A DNA stretch of 12,559 nucleotides from Alphaproteobacteria bacterium. GTDB lineage: Bacteria; Pseudomonadota; Alphaproteobacteria; Rhodospirillales; Rhodospirillaceae. The stretch spans positions 1 to 12,559 of the forward strand of contig JADGDA010000046.1 in assembly GCA_015228695.1 (NCBI GenBank), given 5' to 3'. Below the pieces are notes generated by a model, which saw only the letters and a list, made by a program, of their open reading frames with translations, was not told where the DNA came from and did not search any database. The translations under genes and the position numbers were made by a program. This document shows positions 7,045-12,559 of this stretch, one piece after another (position 1 is the stretch's first letter; the number at the start of each line of letters is the position of its first letter).

Positions 7045-7697
7045 AGGGCACGCGGATCATTCTCATGGGGCCTCCTGGCGGCGGCAAGGGCACTCAGGCC
7101 AAGCTGCTCCAGGACAAGTACGGAATCGTCCAACTGTCCACCGGCGACATGCTGCGCGCGGCCGTTGCCGCCGGTACGCCCGTCGGCAAGGAAGCGAAGG
7201 CGATCATGGAGGCGGGCGGATTGGTGTCGGACGACATCATCATCCGCATGATCGCCGACCGGATCGCCCAGCCCGATTGCGGCAAGGGTTTTATCCTGGA
7301 CGGATTTCCCCGGACCGTTCCCCAGGCCGAGGCGCTCGACAAGCTTCTTGGCGGAAGCGCGATGAAGATCGACGCGGTCATCGAGGTCCGGGTTCCCGAC
7401 GCGATGCTGGTCGAACGCATCACCGGACGTTTCTCGTGCGCGAAGTGCGGGGCCGGTTACCACGACTCGTTCCACAAGCCGAAAAAGGAGGGGGTCTGCG
7501 ACGACTGCGGCTCCACCGAGTTCACCCGGCGCAAGGACGACAACGCCGAAACCGTCAAGTCCCGGCTTGAGGCGTACCATGCGCAGACGGCGCCGCTGTT
7601 GCCGTATTATGAAAAGCAGGGGCTTTTGCGGGTGATCGACGGCACGGCTCCGATCGCGGACGTGACGAGGCAATTGGAAAAGGCTTTGGCGGGGTGA
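7041..7697 (+). CDS. adk: Adenylate kinase, zinc-type LID
   Basis: This encodes 218 residues of adenylate kinase, which interconverts ATP + AMP and 2 ADP in the cytoplasm. The P-loop is GPPGGGKGT at residues 10-18. The AMP-binding STGDMLR is at 33-39, DGFPRT at 87-92 and TGRF at 128-131. The LID domain carries four cysteines as CAKC (133-136) and CDDC (153-156), a structural zinc site found in many long-form adenylate kinases; E. coli lacks it. FTRRKDDNAETVKSRLEAY follows, with the conserved arginines. The gene overlaps secY by 4 bp (ATGA), so it is translationally coupled to it. The secY-adk pairing is ordinary for many bacteria. No convincing terminator follows. Confidence 0.98.
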   Translation: MKGTRIILMGPPGGGKGTQAKLLQDKYGIVQLSTGDMLRAAVAAGTPVGKEAKAIMEAGGLVSDDIIIRMIADRIAQPDCGKGFILDGFPRTVPQAEALDKLLGGSAMKIDAVIEVRVPDAMLVERITGRFSCAKCGAGYHDSFHKPKKEGVCDDCGSTEFTRRKDDNAETVKSRLEAYHAQTAPLLPYYEKQGLLRVIDGTAPIADVTRQLEKALAG

Positions 7698-7707
7698 CCT
7701 TTCCCCG

Positions 7708-7735
7708 TTGACTTGGTTTGAAACGGACTTATAGT
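7708..7735 (+). promoter_or_regulatory. Putative sigma70-type promoter of the rpsM-rplQ transcript
   Basis: TTGACT at 7708-7713 matches the -35 consensus in 5 of 6 bases, and TATAGT at 7730-7735 matches the -10 consensus in 5 of 6, with a 16-bp spacer. It begins 10 bp after the adk stop codon. Transcription would begin near 7742 and leave a leader of about 116 nt before rpsM. The position, in the only large gap between spc and alpha clusters, supports it. It could supplement readthrough from upstream. Confidence 0.7.
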
Positions 7736-7741
7736 CTGACG

Positions 7742-7857
7742 CCCTCCCCTGCGCCGGTGTGCAGCGGGATGGGAGTCTTTACGGTATCCTCCGCGGCGTG
7801 CACCCCTGGTGCGGATTTGCGGCGGGTCGGTGACTGGCGATCTGGAGGAGATGGACT
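7742..7857 (+). promoter_or_regulatory. Structured 5' leader of rpsM, possible translational control region
   Basis: The 116 nt between the predicted start of transcription and rpsM hold several complementary segments. CTCCC 7744-7748 pairs with GGGAG 7771-7775, enclosing CTGCGC 7749-7754 with GTGCAG 7759-7764 (one G-U pair). GCACC 7800-7804 pairs with GGTGC 7808-7812. TCCTCC at 7787-7792 is fully complementary to GGAGGA at 7844-7849, which is the rpsM Shine-Dalgarno sequence. This could let the leader hide the ribosome-binding site. In E. coli the alpha operon is autoregulated by S4 through a leader pseudoknot, but rpsD is not in this cluster, so any regulator here is unknown. Confidence 0.45.
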
Positions 7858-8235
7858 TTGGCGCGTATTGCTGGCGTAAACATCCCGACCAACAAGCGGG
7901 TCGTGATCGCGCTCACCTACATTTATGGCATTGGTCGCTCCAAGGCGGCGGAAATTTGCAAGAAGGTGAGCGTGCCCGAGGATCGCCGCGTCAATCAGCT
8001 CGGCGATGACGAGATTCTGCGCATCCGCGAGGTGATCGACCACGAGTTCAAGGTCGAGGGCGATCTGCGCCGCGAGACGTCCATGAACATCAAGCGTTTG
8101 ATGGATCTTGGGTGTTATCGCGGCCTGCGTCACCGCCGCGGGCTGCCGGTGCGGGGGCAGCGCACCCACACCAACGCGCGCACGCGCAAAGGTCCGGCAA
8201 AGGCCATTGCGGGCAAGAAGAAAGCGGTCAGATAA
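7858..8235 (+). CDS. rpsM: 30S ribosomal protein S13, TTG start
   Basis: This encodes 125 residues of S13, a 30S head protein that touches the P-site tRNA and forms intersubunit bridges. MARIAGVNIPTNKRVVIALT (first residue encoded by TTG) is the family N-terminus, YIYGIGRSKAAEICKK is the helix-two-turns-helix region, and LGCYRGLRHRRGLPVRGQRT with HTNARTRKGPA form the conserved basic C-terminal half. The start must be TTG 7858: the conserved ARIAGV begins immediately after it and GGAGGAG lies at 7844-7850, a normal 7-nt spacing. The ATG at 7851 is in another frame and too close to that sequence. This is the only TTG start among the ribosomal genes here. Confidence 0.97.
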   Translation: MARIAGVNIPTNKRVVIALTYIYGIGRSKAAEICKKVSVPEDRRVNQLGDDEILRIREVIDHEFKVEGDLRRETSMNIKRLMDLGCYRGLRHRRGLPVRGQRTHTNARTRKGPAKAIAGKKKAVR

Positions 8236-8250
8236 ATTTAGGGTTCAGTC

Positions 8251-8640
8251 ATGGCGAAGCCGGCACAAAAGATGCGCAGGCGCGAACGGAAGAATATTTC
8301 TTCCGGTATCGCGCACGTCAGCGCCTCGTTCAACAATACGAAGATCACCATCACCGATGTCCAGGGCAATACCATCGCTTGGTCGTCGTCGGGAGCCCAG
8401 GGGTTTCGGGGATCGCGCAAGTCGACGCCCTATGCCGCCCAGGTCGCCGCCGAGGATGCCGGACGCAAGGCCCAGGAGCACGGCATGAAGATGCTGGACG
8501 TTCAGGTCAGGGGGCCGGGCTCCGGGCGGGAGTCGGCCCTTCGGGCGTTGCAGATGGTGGGTTTCGTCATTTCGTCGATTCGCGACGTGACCCCGATCCC
8601 TCACAACGGCTGCCGCCCCCGCAAGCGACGTCGCGTCTGA
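8251..8640 (+). CDS. rpsK: 30S ribosomal protein S11
   Basis: This encodes 129 residues, the usual S11 length. S11 lies on the 30S platform by the mRNA exit channel and the Shine-Dalgarno helix. The sequence has HVSASFNNTKITITDVQGN, the GFRGSRKSTPYAAQVAAEDA signature, VRGPGSGRESALRAL, and the C-terminus IRDVTPIPHNGCRPRKRRRV, which is nearly invariant. AGGG at 8240-8243 serves as Shine-Dalgarno for ATG 8251. In enterobacteria rpsD follows; here a 102-bp gap leads straight to rpoA, the usual alphaproteobacterial arrangement. Confidence 0.98.
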   Translation: MAKPAQKMRRRERKNISSGIAHVSASFNNTKITITDVQGNTIAWSSSGAQGFRGSRKSTPYAAQVAAEDAGRKAQEHGMKMLDVQVRGPGSGRESALRALQMVGFVISSIRDVTPIPHNGCRPRKRRRV

Positions 8641-8688
8641 TCGCCCTTTCGGGCTGTTCGATGTCGATCGTCGGTCCCGGTCGGGCGG

Positions 8689-8706
8689 GGCCGCCCAGGG
8701 GCGGCC
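8689..8706 (+). other. GC-rich stem-loop in the rpsK-rpoA gap
   Basis: GGCCGCC (8689-8695) and GGCGGCC (8700-8706) are perfect reverse complements around a CAGG loop, a seven-pair all-GC hairpin. A smaller hairpin, GCCC-TTTC-GGGC at 8643-8654, lies directly after the rpsK stop. Neither is followed by a T-run, so they are not intrinsic terminators. They occupy most of the 102-bp gap. Their role is unknown; mRNA processing or stabilisation is the simplest guess. Confidence 0.55.
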
Positions 8707-8742
8707 GCCGATGTGGGTGTCACCCGGATCCAGGATGAGAGC

Positions 8743-9765
8743 ATGGCCGTTATCCAAAAGAACTGGCAGGAACTGATCAAGCCGAGCAAGCTCATCGTCG
8801 AGCCCGGCAACGACTCCTCTCGCGTGGCGACGATCGTCGCCGAGCCCTTGGAGCGGGGGTTCGGGATGACGCTCGGCAACGCGCTGCGCCGCATTTTGTT
8901 GTCGTCGCTACAGGGCGCGGCGGTGGTCGCGATCCAGATCGAGGGGGTCCTGCACGAGTTTTCGTCGATCCCCGGCGTCCGCGAGGACGTGACCGACATC
9001 ATCCTCAACATCAAGACCCTTGGCTTGCGCATGCACTCCGAGGGGGTGCGGCGGATGTCCCTTCGCGCCACCGGTCCGGGAGAGGTCACGGCGGGGATGA
9101 TCGAGGTCGGTCACGACATCGAGATCATGAACCCGGAACTGGTCATCTGCACCCTCGACAAGAACGCGGTTCTGAACATGGAGCTGACGGTTCAGTCGGG
9201 GAAGGGGTACGTGCCTGCGGTGGACAACCGCCCCGAGGACTCGCCCATCGGGCTGATCCCGATCGATTCCATCTACAGCCCGGCGCGCAAGGTTTCGTAC
9301 AAGGTCGAAAACACCCGCGTCGGCCAGAAGACCGATTATGACAAGCTGTCCCTGACCGTCGAGACCAACGGCTCGGTGTCTCCCGATGACGCGGTGGCCT
9401 TGGCGGCGCGGATTCTCCAGGACCAGCTCCAACTCTTCATCAACTTCGAGGAGCCGTCGGCGGGTCTTGAGGAGGAACGGCGCGACGAACTGCCCTTCAA
9501 CAAGAATCTGCTGCGGAAGGTGGACGAGCTGGAACTGTCGGTCCGTTCGGCCAACTGCCTCAAGAACGACAACATCATCTACATCGGTGATCTGGTCCAG
9601 AAGACCGAGGCGGAGATGCTGCGCACCCCCAATTTCGGGCGCAAGTCCTTGAACGAAATCAAGGAGGTCCTGGCGCAGATGGGCCTTCACCTCGGGATGG
9701 AGGTTCTGAACTGGCCTCCGGAAAACATCGAGGATCTGGCGAAGAAGCTGGAAGAGCCGTACTGA
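8743..9765 (+). CDS. rpoA: DNA-directed RNA polymerase subunit alpha
   Basis: This encodes 340 residues of the alpha subunit, whose dimer is the scaffold for RNA polymerase assembly. The N-terminal assembly domain covers about residues 1-235, with IQKNWQELIKPSKL at the start and GFGMTLGNALRRILLSS at about 39-55. A flexible linker rich in Glu and Arg follows. The C-terminal domain, about 265-325, binds UP elements and activators and contains RSANCLKNDNIIYIGDL and NFGRKSLNEIKEVL. I choose ATG 8743, giving MAVIQKNW, with AGGATGAGAG upstream. An in-frame ATG at 8713 would add ten non-conserved residues and is rejected. Confidence 0.98.
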   Translation: MAVIQKNWQELIKPSKLIVEPGNDSSRVATIVAEPLERGFGMTLGNALRRILLSSLQGAAVVAIQIEGVLHEFSSIPGVREDVTDIILNIKTLGLRMHSEGVRRMSLRATGPGEVTAGMIEVGHDIEIMNPELVICTLDKNAVLNMELTVQSGKGYVPAVDNRPEDSPIGLIPIDSIYSPARKVSYKVENTRVGQKTDYDKLSLTVETNGSVSPDDAVALAARILQDQLQLFINFEEPSAGLEEERRDELPFNKNLLRKVDELELSVRSANCLKNDNIIYIGDLVQKTEAEMLRTPNFGRKSLNEIKEVLAQMGLHLGMEVLNWPPENIEDLAKKLEEPY

Positions 9766-9811
9766 TCGTTCCTTGGGAACGGATAGGTTATCGTTCCTTT
9801 GGGAACGGATA
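9765..9811 (+). repeat. Two tandem stem-loop repeats directly after rpoA
   Basis: A 21/22-nt sequence occurs twice with a 25-bp period: copy 1 at 9765-9785 and copy 2 at 9790-9811, identical except for one extra T in copy 2. Each begins ATCGTTCC and ends GGAACGGATA, and each contains CGTTCC and GGAACG arms around a TTG or TTTG loop, so the RNA would form two small hairpins in a row. Copy 1 includes the last base of the rpoA stop codon. A third hairpin, GGCCC-GTGAG-GGGCC, follows at 9815-9829. No T-run follows any of them. Confidence 0.85.
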
Positions 9812-9926
9812 ATAGGCCCGTGAGGGGCCATCCCGTCGTTTCCGTCCGCGCCTTGTTCGCGGGACATGGCGGCGGGGGGTTGTTTTCGGCTTCGTGCGCG
9901 AGGCCTAACGAAGGGAGGACATCGTT

Positions 9927-10340
9927 ATGCGTCACGGTATGAGCGGCCGCAAGCTGAACCGGACCAGCAGTCATCGCAAGGCGATGTTCTCGAACATGGC
10001 GGCGTCCCTGTTCAAGCACGAGCAGATCCGCACTACCCTGCCGAAGGCGAAGGACCTGCGTCCGGTTGCCGAGAGAATGATCACCTTGGCGAAGCGCGGC
10101 GATCTTCATGCGCGCCGTCTGTTGATCGCGGCTTTGCGGGATGAAGTGGTCGTCGCGAAGCTCATCGACACCCTCGGCGTCCGCTACAAGGACCGCCAGG
10201 GCGGCTATACGCGGGTGCTGAAGGCGGGATTCCGCTACGGCGATTGCGCGCCGATGGGCATCATCGAACTGGTGGACCGGGACCCGGCGGCCAAGGGTCA
10301 GGACTCCGGGCCGCCGCAGGGCCTGGACGACGGGGAGTAA
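9927..10340 (+). CDS. rplQ: 50S ribosomal protein L17
   Basis: This encodes 137 residues of L17, a 50S protein near the exit tunnel. The start MRHGMSGRKLNRTSSHRKAM is the family signature, and FKHEQIRTTLPKAKDLRPVAERMITLAK and the core end GFRYGDCAPMGIIELVD match L17. The last 18 or so residues are an acidic, Gly/Pro/Gln tail outside the conserved core. GGGAGGA at 9913-9919 supports ATG 9927. It ends the ribosomal cluster. Its last 43 bp overlap the 3' end of the opposite-strand TPR-glycosyltransferase gene, and no clear intrinsic terminator is seen. Confidence 0.98.
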   Translation: MRHGMSGRKLNRTSSHRKAMFSNMAASLFKHEQIRTTLPKAKDLRPVAERMITLAKRGDLHARRLLIAALRDEVVVAKLIDTLGVRYKDRQGGYTRVLKAGFRYGDCAPMGIIELVDRDPAAKGQDSGPPQGLDDGE

Positions 10341-12409
10341 GACACCGTCTCCCGCCCATGGGTGTGGGCGTCGAGGGCCTCCAGCAGCCGGCGGACGATT
10401 TCGCTCTTGTCGTAGATCGTGGTGGGGACCACGGTGCGGACGGATGGCGTCAGGGGGCAATGGCTCTGGGCAAGGTCGAAGGTGTCGGGGGCGCCGCTCC
10501 ACCGTAGCGCCGGTTTGCCGAGCCCTCCGGCGATGTGCATGGAGGTGGTCGGCGGGCCGAGCGCCATGTCGCAGGCCTCGATCAGCGCGGCGACTCCGTC
10601 CAGGTCATCAAAGGGATCGAGGTCTTCGAGAACGTGAATGTTCCCGCTGGACCGTGTCCGCGCGGTCTCGATTTCCCGCCGCGCCGCGTTCCCCTCGACG
10701 TCGTACTGGATGCTGATGAACGTGAACCCCGGCAGGGCAAGAACCGGCGCGAGCTGTTCGAGCGTCAGGTAATTGGTCGAGTTCTTCGGCGTGTCCTCGG
10801 CCAGCAGACCCCGCCAGAGAAACGCCACCTTGGTATGATCGGACAGCGCCGCCAGCCGTCGGCGGAACGCATCGACCCGTTTCGGATCGGGAACGAGAAA
10901 AGCGTGGGGGGCGGGAAAAAGTTCCAGGCTGGAGCGATAGCGCCGGCACAGCGATCCCGTCAAAATCTGCCGGTCCACGGGGAGTCCGGCTCCTTGGGCG
11001 CACAATTCGGGGACGGAAAGAACCGTGGCCTCCGGGAAGGAGCGTTTCATCAAGGGGAGGACCTTGGGCATGCACTCGACGATGCAATGTCCCGCGTGCC
11101 GGATCAGGTCCGGGAGAACCGACGCGAACAGGATCGAGTCGCCCACCCCCTGCTCGTGACGGACGAGGATGGTCTTGCCTCCGGGGTCCTCGTCCGTTTC
11201 CAGAAGGGGAATGTCCAGGGGACAAAGGACGGCGCGGGGGGGCAGGAACCGGCTCAGTTCATAGGCGTCCCAGCCCTGGCTCAGACGGCCGGTGGTCAAC
11301 CGCATGGTGGCCAGGATGAAATGGGCTTCCGGCAGGGTCGGCGCAACGGAAAACGCACGCTCGGCCAGGGACAGGCTTTCCTCCCGCTTCCCCATGTGCC
11401 CGAGGACGATGGCGAGGTTGGTCAAGCCGGATGCCGAATCCGGACGAAGCTCCATCGTCCGCCGGAAATACCGTTCCGCCTCTTCAAGCCGCCATTGATC
11501 GAGGCAGATGCGGCCCAAGGCGTTGTTCGCGCTCGCCAGATCGGGATCAAGGGCAAGCGCCCTCAGCCCGTAAGGTTCGGCCTCGGCGTATCCGCCCCGG
11601 TTGAGCAGCGCGAGGCAGAGCGCGCTCAGGAGTTCGGCGTCGTCCGGATGGCGAGTCTCGGCATTCCGCAGAACGGAAACCGCCTGCTCGTGTGCGCCTC
11701 GGGCATCCAGGGCCATCGCCAGATTGACCGCGATCCGCGCATTGGCCGGGGCCTGTTCCAGGGCCAGGGTCAGCGCGGAGACGGCCTCCTGCGGATCATC
11801 CGTGGACTGGAGCGCCATCCCCTTCAGGTAGTGCGCCTCGGCCATGTCCGGATGGGTGCGGGCGAGATCGGTGGCAAACCGCAGCGCGCCCACGGCATCG
11901 TTCAGGGCAAGATGACAGACGCAAAGGCCGAACAGGACGGAAGGGTCCTCGGGAAGGCTCCCGTTCGCGATCAGGTAATGCCGGATCGCCTCGGCCCAGT
12001 GGGCGTCCTCCTTCAGGGCGTCCGCCAACCGCGCGTGCGCCAGCGCCGATTCGGGGGCCAGGGCGACGGCCTTGCGTCCGAACGCGATCGCCTCGGCGAC
12101 GCGGCCCTGCTGGAAGCAAAGCCACCCGCACTCGTTGGGGATGTCCGGATCGTCGGGACAGATCCCGCCCGCCCGGACCAGAAGGTCAAGAGCCTCGGCC
12201 CAGCGTCCGGACTGGGCGGCGATCTGGCTCAGGTAGCGCAGGGAGTCGAGATGCTCGGGGAATTCCGCCAGAATCTGGCGATAGGCGCGCTCCGCGACGG
12301 CCAAACCGCCCGCCAGATGCATTTTCCGGCCCAGGGCGAACACATGGGCCAGGGCCGGACCGATGCCGGTGCGCCTTACCGCGTCCCCATTCTCGTCGTT
12401 CGCGTGCAA
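10298..12409 (-). CDS. TPR-glycosyltransferase fusion protein, candidate flagellin glycosyltransferase
   Basis: This encodes 703 residues from TTG 12409 to TGA 10300-10298. Residues 23-392 are eleven consecutive 34-residue TPR units in perfect register, with the usual G/A-x-x-x-EA pattern. Residues about 405-680 resemble the GT-B fold of the ADP-heptose transferase (GT9-like) group fused to TPRs: GGKTILVRHEQGVGD (410-424), VAFLWRG (528-534), FTFISIQYD (562-570), and GPPTTSMHIAGGLGKP (618-633), the likely sugar-nucleotide-binding loop. There is no signal peptide or membrane segment, so it should be cytoplasmic. A flagellin gene ends 71 bp upstream on the same strand; TPR-GT fusions such as Caulobacter FlmG glycosylate flagellin, so this role is inferred. 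The start is uncertain: TTG 12409 lacks a clear Shine-Dalgarno; GTG 12343 or ATG 12322 are alternatives. A glycan or LPS-related transferase is the main alternative. Confidence 0.85.
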   Translation of the reverse strand: MHANDENGDAVRRTGIGPALAHVFALGRKMHLAGGLAVAERAYRQILAEFPEHLDSLRYLSQIAAQSGRWAEALDLLVRAGGICPDDPDIPNECGWLCFQQGRVAEAIAFGRKAVALAPESALAHARLADALKEDAHWAEAIRHYLIANGSLPEDPSVLFGLCVCHLALNDAVGALRFATDLARTHPDMAEAHYLKGMALQSTDDPQEAVSALTLALEQAPANARIAVNLAMALDARGAHEQAVSVLRNAETRHPDDAELLSALCLALLNRGGYAEAEPYGLRALALDPDLASANNALGRICLDQWRLEEAERYFRRTMELRPDSASGLTNLAIVLGHMGKREESLSLAERAFSVAPTLPEAHFILATMRLTTGRLSQGWDAYELSRFLPPRAVLCPLDIPLLETDEDPGGKTILVRHEQGVGDSILFASVLPDLIRHAGHCIVECMPKVLPLMKRSFPEATVLSVPELCAQGAGLPVDRQILTGSLCRRYRSSLELFPAPHAFLVPDPKRVDAFRRRLAALSDHTKVAFLWRGLLAEDTPKNSTNYLTLEQLAPVLALPGFTFISIQYDVEGNAARREIETARTRSSGNIHVLEDLDPFDDLDGVAALIEACDMALGPPTTSMHIAGGLGKPALRWSGAPDTFDLAQSHCPLTPSVRTVVPTTIYDKSEIVRRLLEALDAHTHGRETVSYSPSSRPCGGPES

Positions 12410-12424
12410 CGGAGCAACCAGCCC

Positions 12425-12455
12425 AAAAAAAGGGGGGCATCCTTTGATGCCCCCC
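12425..12455 (-). terminator. Intrinsic terminator of the flagellin gene
   Basis: Read on the - strand, GGGGGGCATC (12455-12446), a four-base loop, and GATGCCCCCC (12441-12432) form a perfect ten-pair stem, followed at once by seven T residues (12431-12425). It starts 25 bp after the flagellin stop codon. This is a textbook Rho-independent terminator for leftward transcription. On the + strand the stem is followed only by GTTTC, so it would be weak in that direction. It lies just 15 bp before the TTG of the TPR-glycosyltransferase gene. Confidence 0.93.
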
Positions 12456-12480
12456 GTTTCCGACGTCTTCGTGTCCGGTG

Positions 12481-12559
12481 TTAACGGAACATCTGCAATA
12501 CGCTCTGCGCCGCCTGGGACGCCATGCTGAGCGAGTTGGTGCCCATCTGCCGCTGGGTT
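12481..12559 (-). CDS. Flagellin, C-terminal end only (5' part outside window)
   Basis: Only the last 25 codons and the TAA stop (12483-12481) are inside the window. The translation ends QMGTNSLSMASQAAQSVLQMF-R, a C-terminal D0 helix typical of flagellins: hydrophobic residues at helix spacing and the closing SVLQMF-type sequence that packs in the filament core and serves in export and polymerisation. The frame is open to the window edge and a strong terminator follows. Flagellin is the secreted filament subunit. Which flagellin paralogue it is, and whether it bears glycosylation sites, cannot be judged because the central domains are not visible. Confidence 0.85.
   Translation of the reverse strand, partial: TQRQMGTNSLSMASQAAQSVLQMFR

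Noticed and set aside
7691..7706. GGGG/CCCC hairpin around the adk stop as a possible terminator.
   Set aside because: It has only four pairs and is followed by the -35 box rather than a T-run.
7809..8009. A 66-codon + frame with an ATG at 7851 right after the rpsM Shine-Dalgarno sequence.
   Set aside because: The ATG touches GGAGGAG with no spacing and its frame runs into rpsM out of phase with no recognisable product. S13 needs TTG 7858.
9808..9813. GATAAT as a -10 box for an rplQ promoter in the rpoA-rplQ gap.
   Set aside because: No -35-like hexamer lies 16-18 bp upstream, and the match comes from the end of the tandem repeat.
10354..10371. CGCCCA/TGGGCG hairpin after rplQ as a possible terminator.
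   Set aside because: The six-pair stem has no T-run on either strand and lies inside the coding sequence of the opposite gene. Not convincing.
10535..12484. A 649-codon open frame on the + strand antisense to the TPR-glycosyltransferase gene.
   Set aside because: It mirrors the codon pattern of the opposite GC-rich gene, shows no recognisable domain, and has low-complexity Arg/Gln/Gly-rich translation. The - strand frame has eleven clear TPRs and a transferase domain.
1..12559. CRISPR array, tRNA or rRNA genes, insertion sequences, attachment sites.
   Set aside because: No repeat-spacer arrays, tRNA-like cloverleaf with a CCA end, rRNA signatures, transposase genes or terminal inverted repeats were recognised.

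Overview
This window is a GC-rich piece of a bacterial chromosome holding the second half of the S10 ribosomal-protein cluster, the whole spc and alpha clusters, and then an unrelated motility-associated segment on the other strand. The gene order (rpmD-rplO-secY-adk-rpsM-rpsK-rpoA-rplQ, with adk directly after secY, no rpmJ there, and no rpsD between rpsK and rpoA) and the protein variants (zinc-independent 101-residue S14, S5 with an Arg/Gly/Glu-rich N-terminal extension, adenylate kinase with a four-cysteine LID) fit an alphaproteobacterium. I lean towards the Rhodospirillales/Magnetospirillum-like group from general resemblance, but the genus cannot be fixed from the sequence alone.

Positions 1-7697 (+ strand) are one tightly packed run: rpsC (3' part), rplP, rpmC, rpsQ, rplN, rplX, rplE, rpsN, rpsH, rplF, rplR, rpsE, rpmD, rplO, secY, adk. 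Gaps are mostly 3-30 bp, with a TGATG junction at rplN/rplX and an ATGA overlap at secY/adk, so a single long transcript with coupled translation is likely. The two larger gaps (rpmD-rplO and rplO-secY, about 50 bp each) carry a hairpin and a tandem repeat.

Positions 7698-10340 (+ strand) are the alpha cluster: a near-consensus sigma70-type promoter after adk, a structured leader of about 116 nt, rpsM with a TTG start, rpsK, rpoA and rplQ. The rpsK-rpoA and rpoA-rplQ gaps are long (102 and 161 bp) and rich in stem-loops; the second has two nearly identical tandem hairpins.

Positions 10298-12559 are on the - strand: the last 25 codons of a flagellin, a strong intrinsic terminator, and a 703-codon gene for a TPR-glycosyltransferase fusion protein whose 3' end overlaps the 3' end of rplQ by 43 bp. 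The fusion has eleven uninterrupted 34-residue TPR units followed by a GT-B type glycosyltransferase domain. With a flagellin next door, it is a good candidate flagellin glycosyltransferase of the general FlmG type. This is the only accessory part of the window and the most interesting one. The ribosomal part is conventional apart from its intergenic RNA structures.
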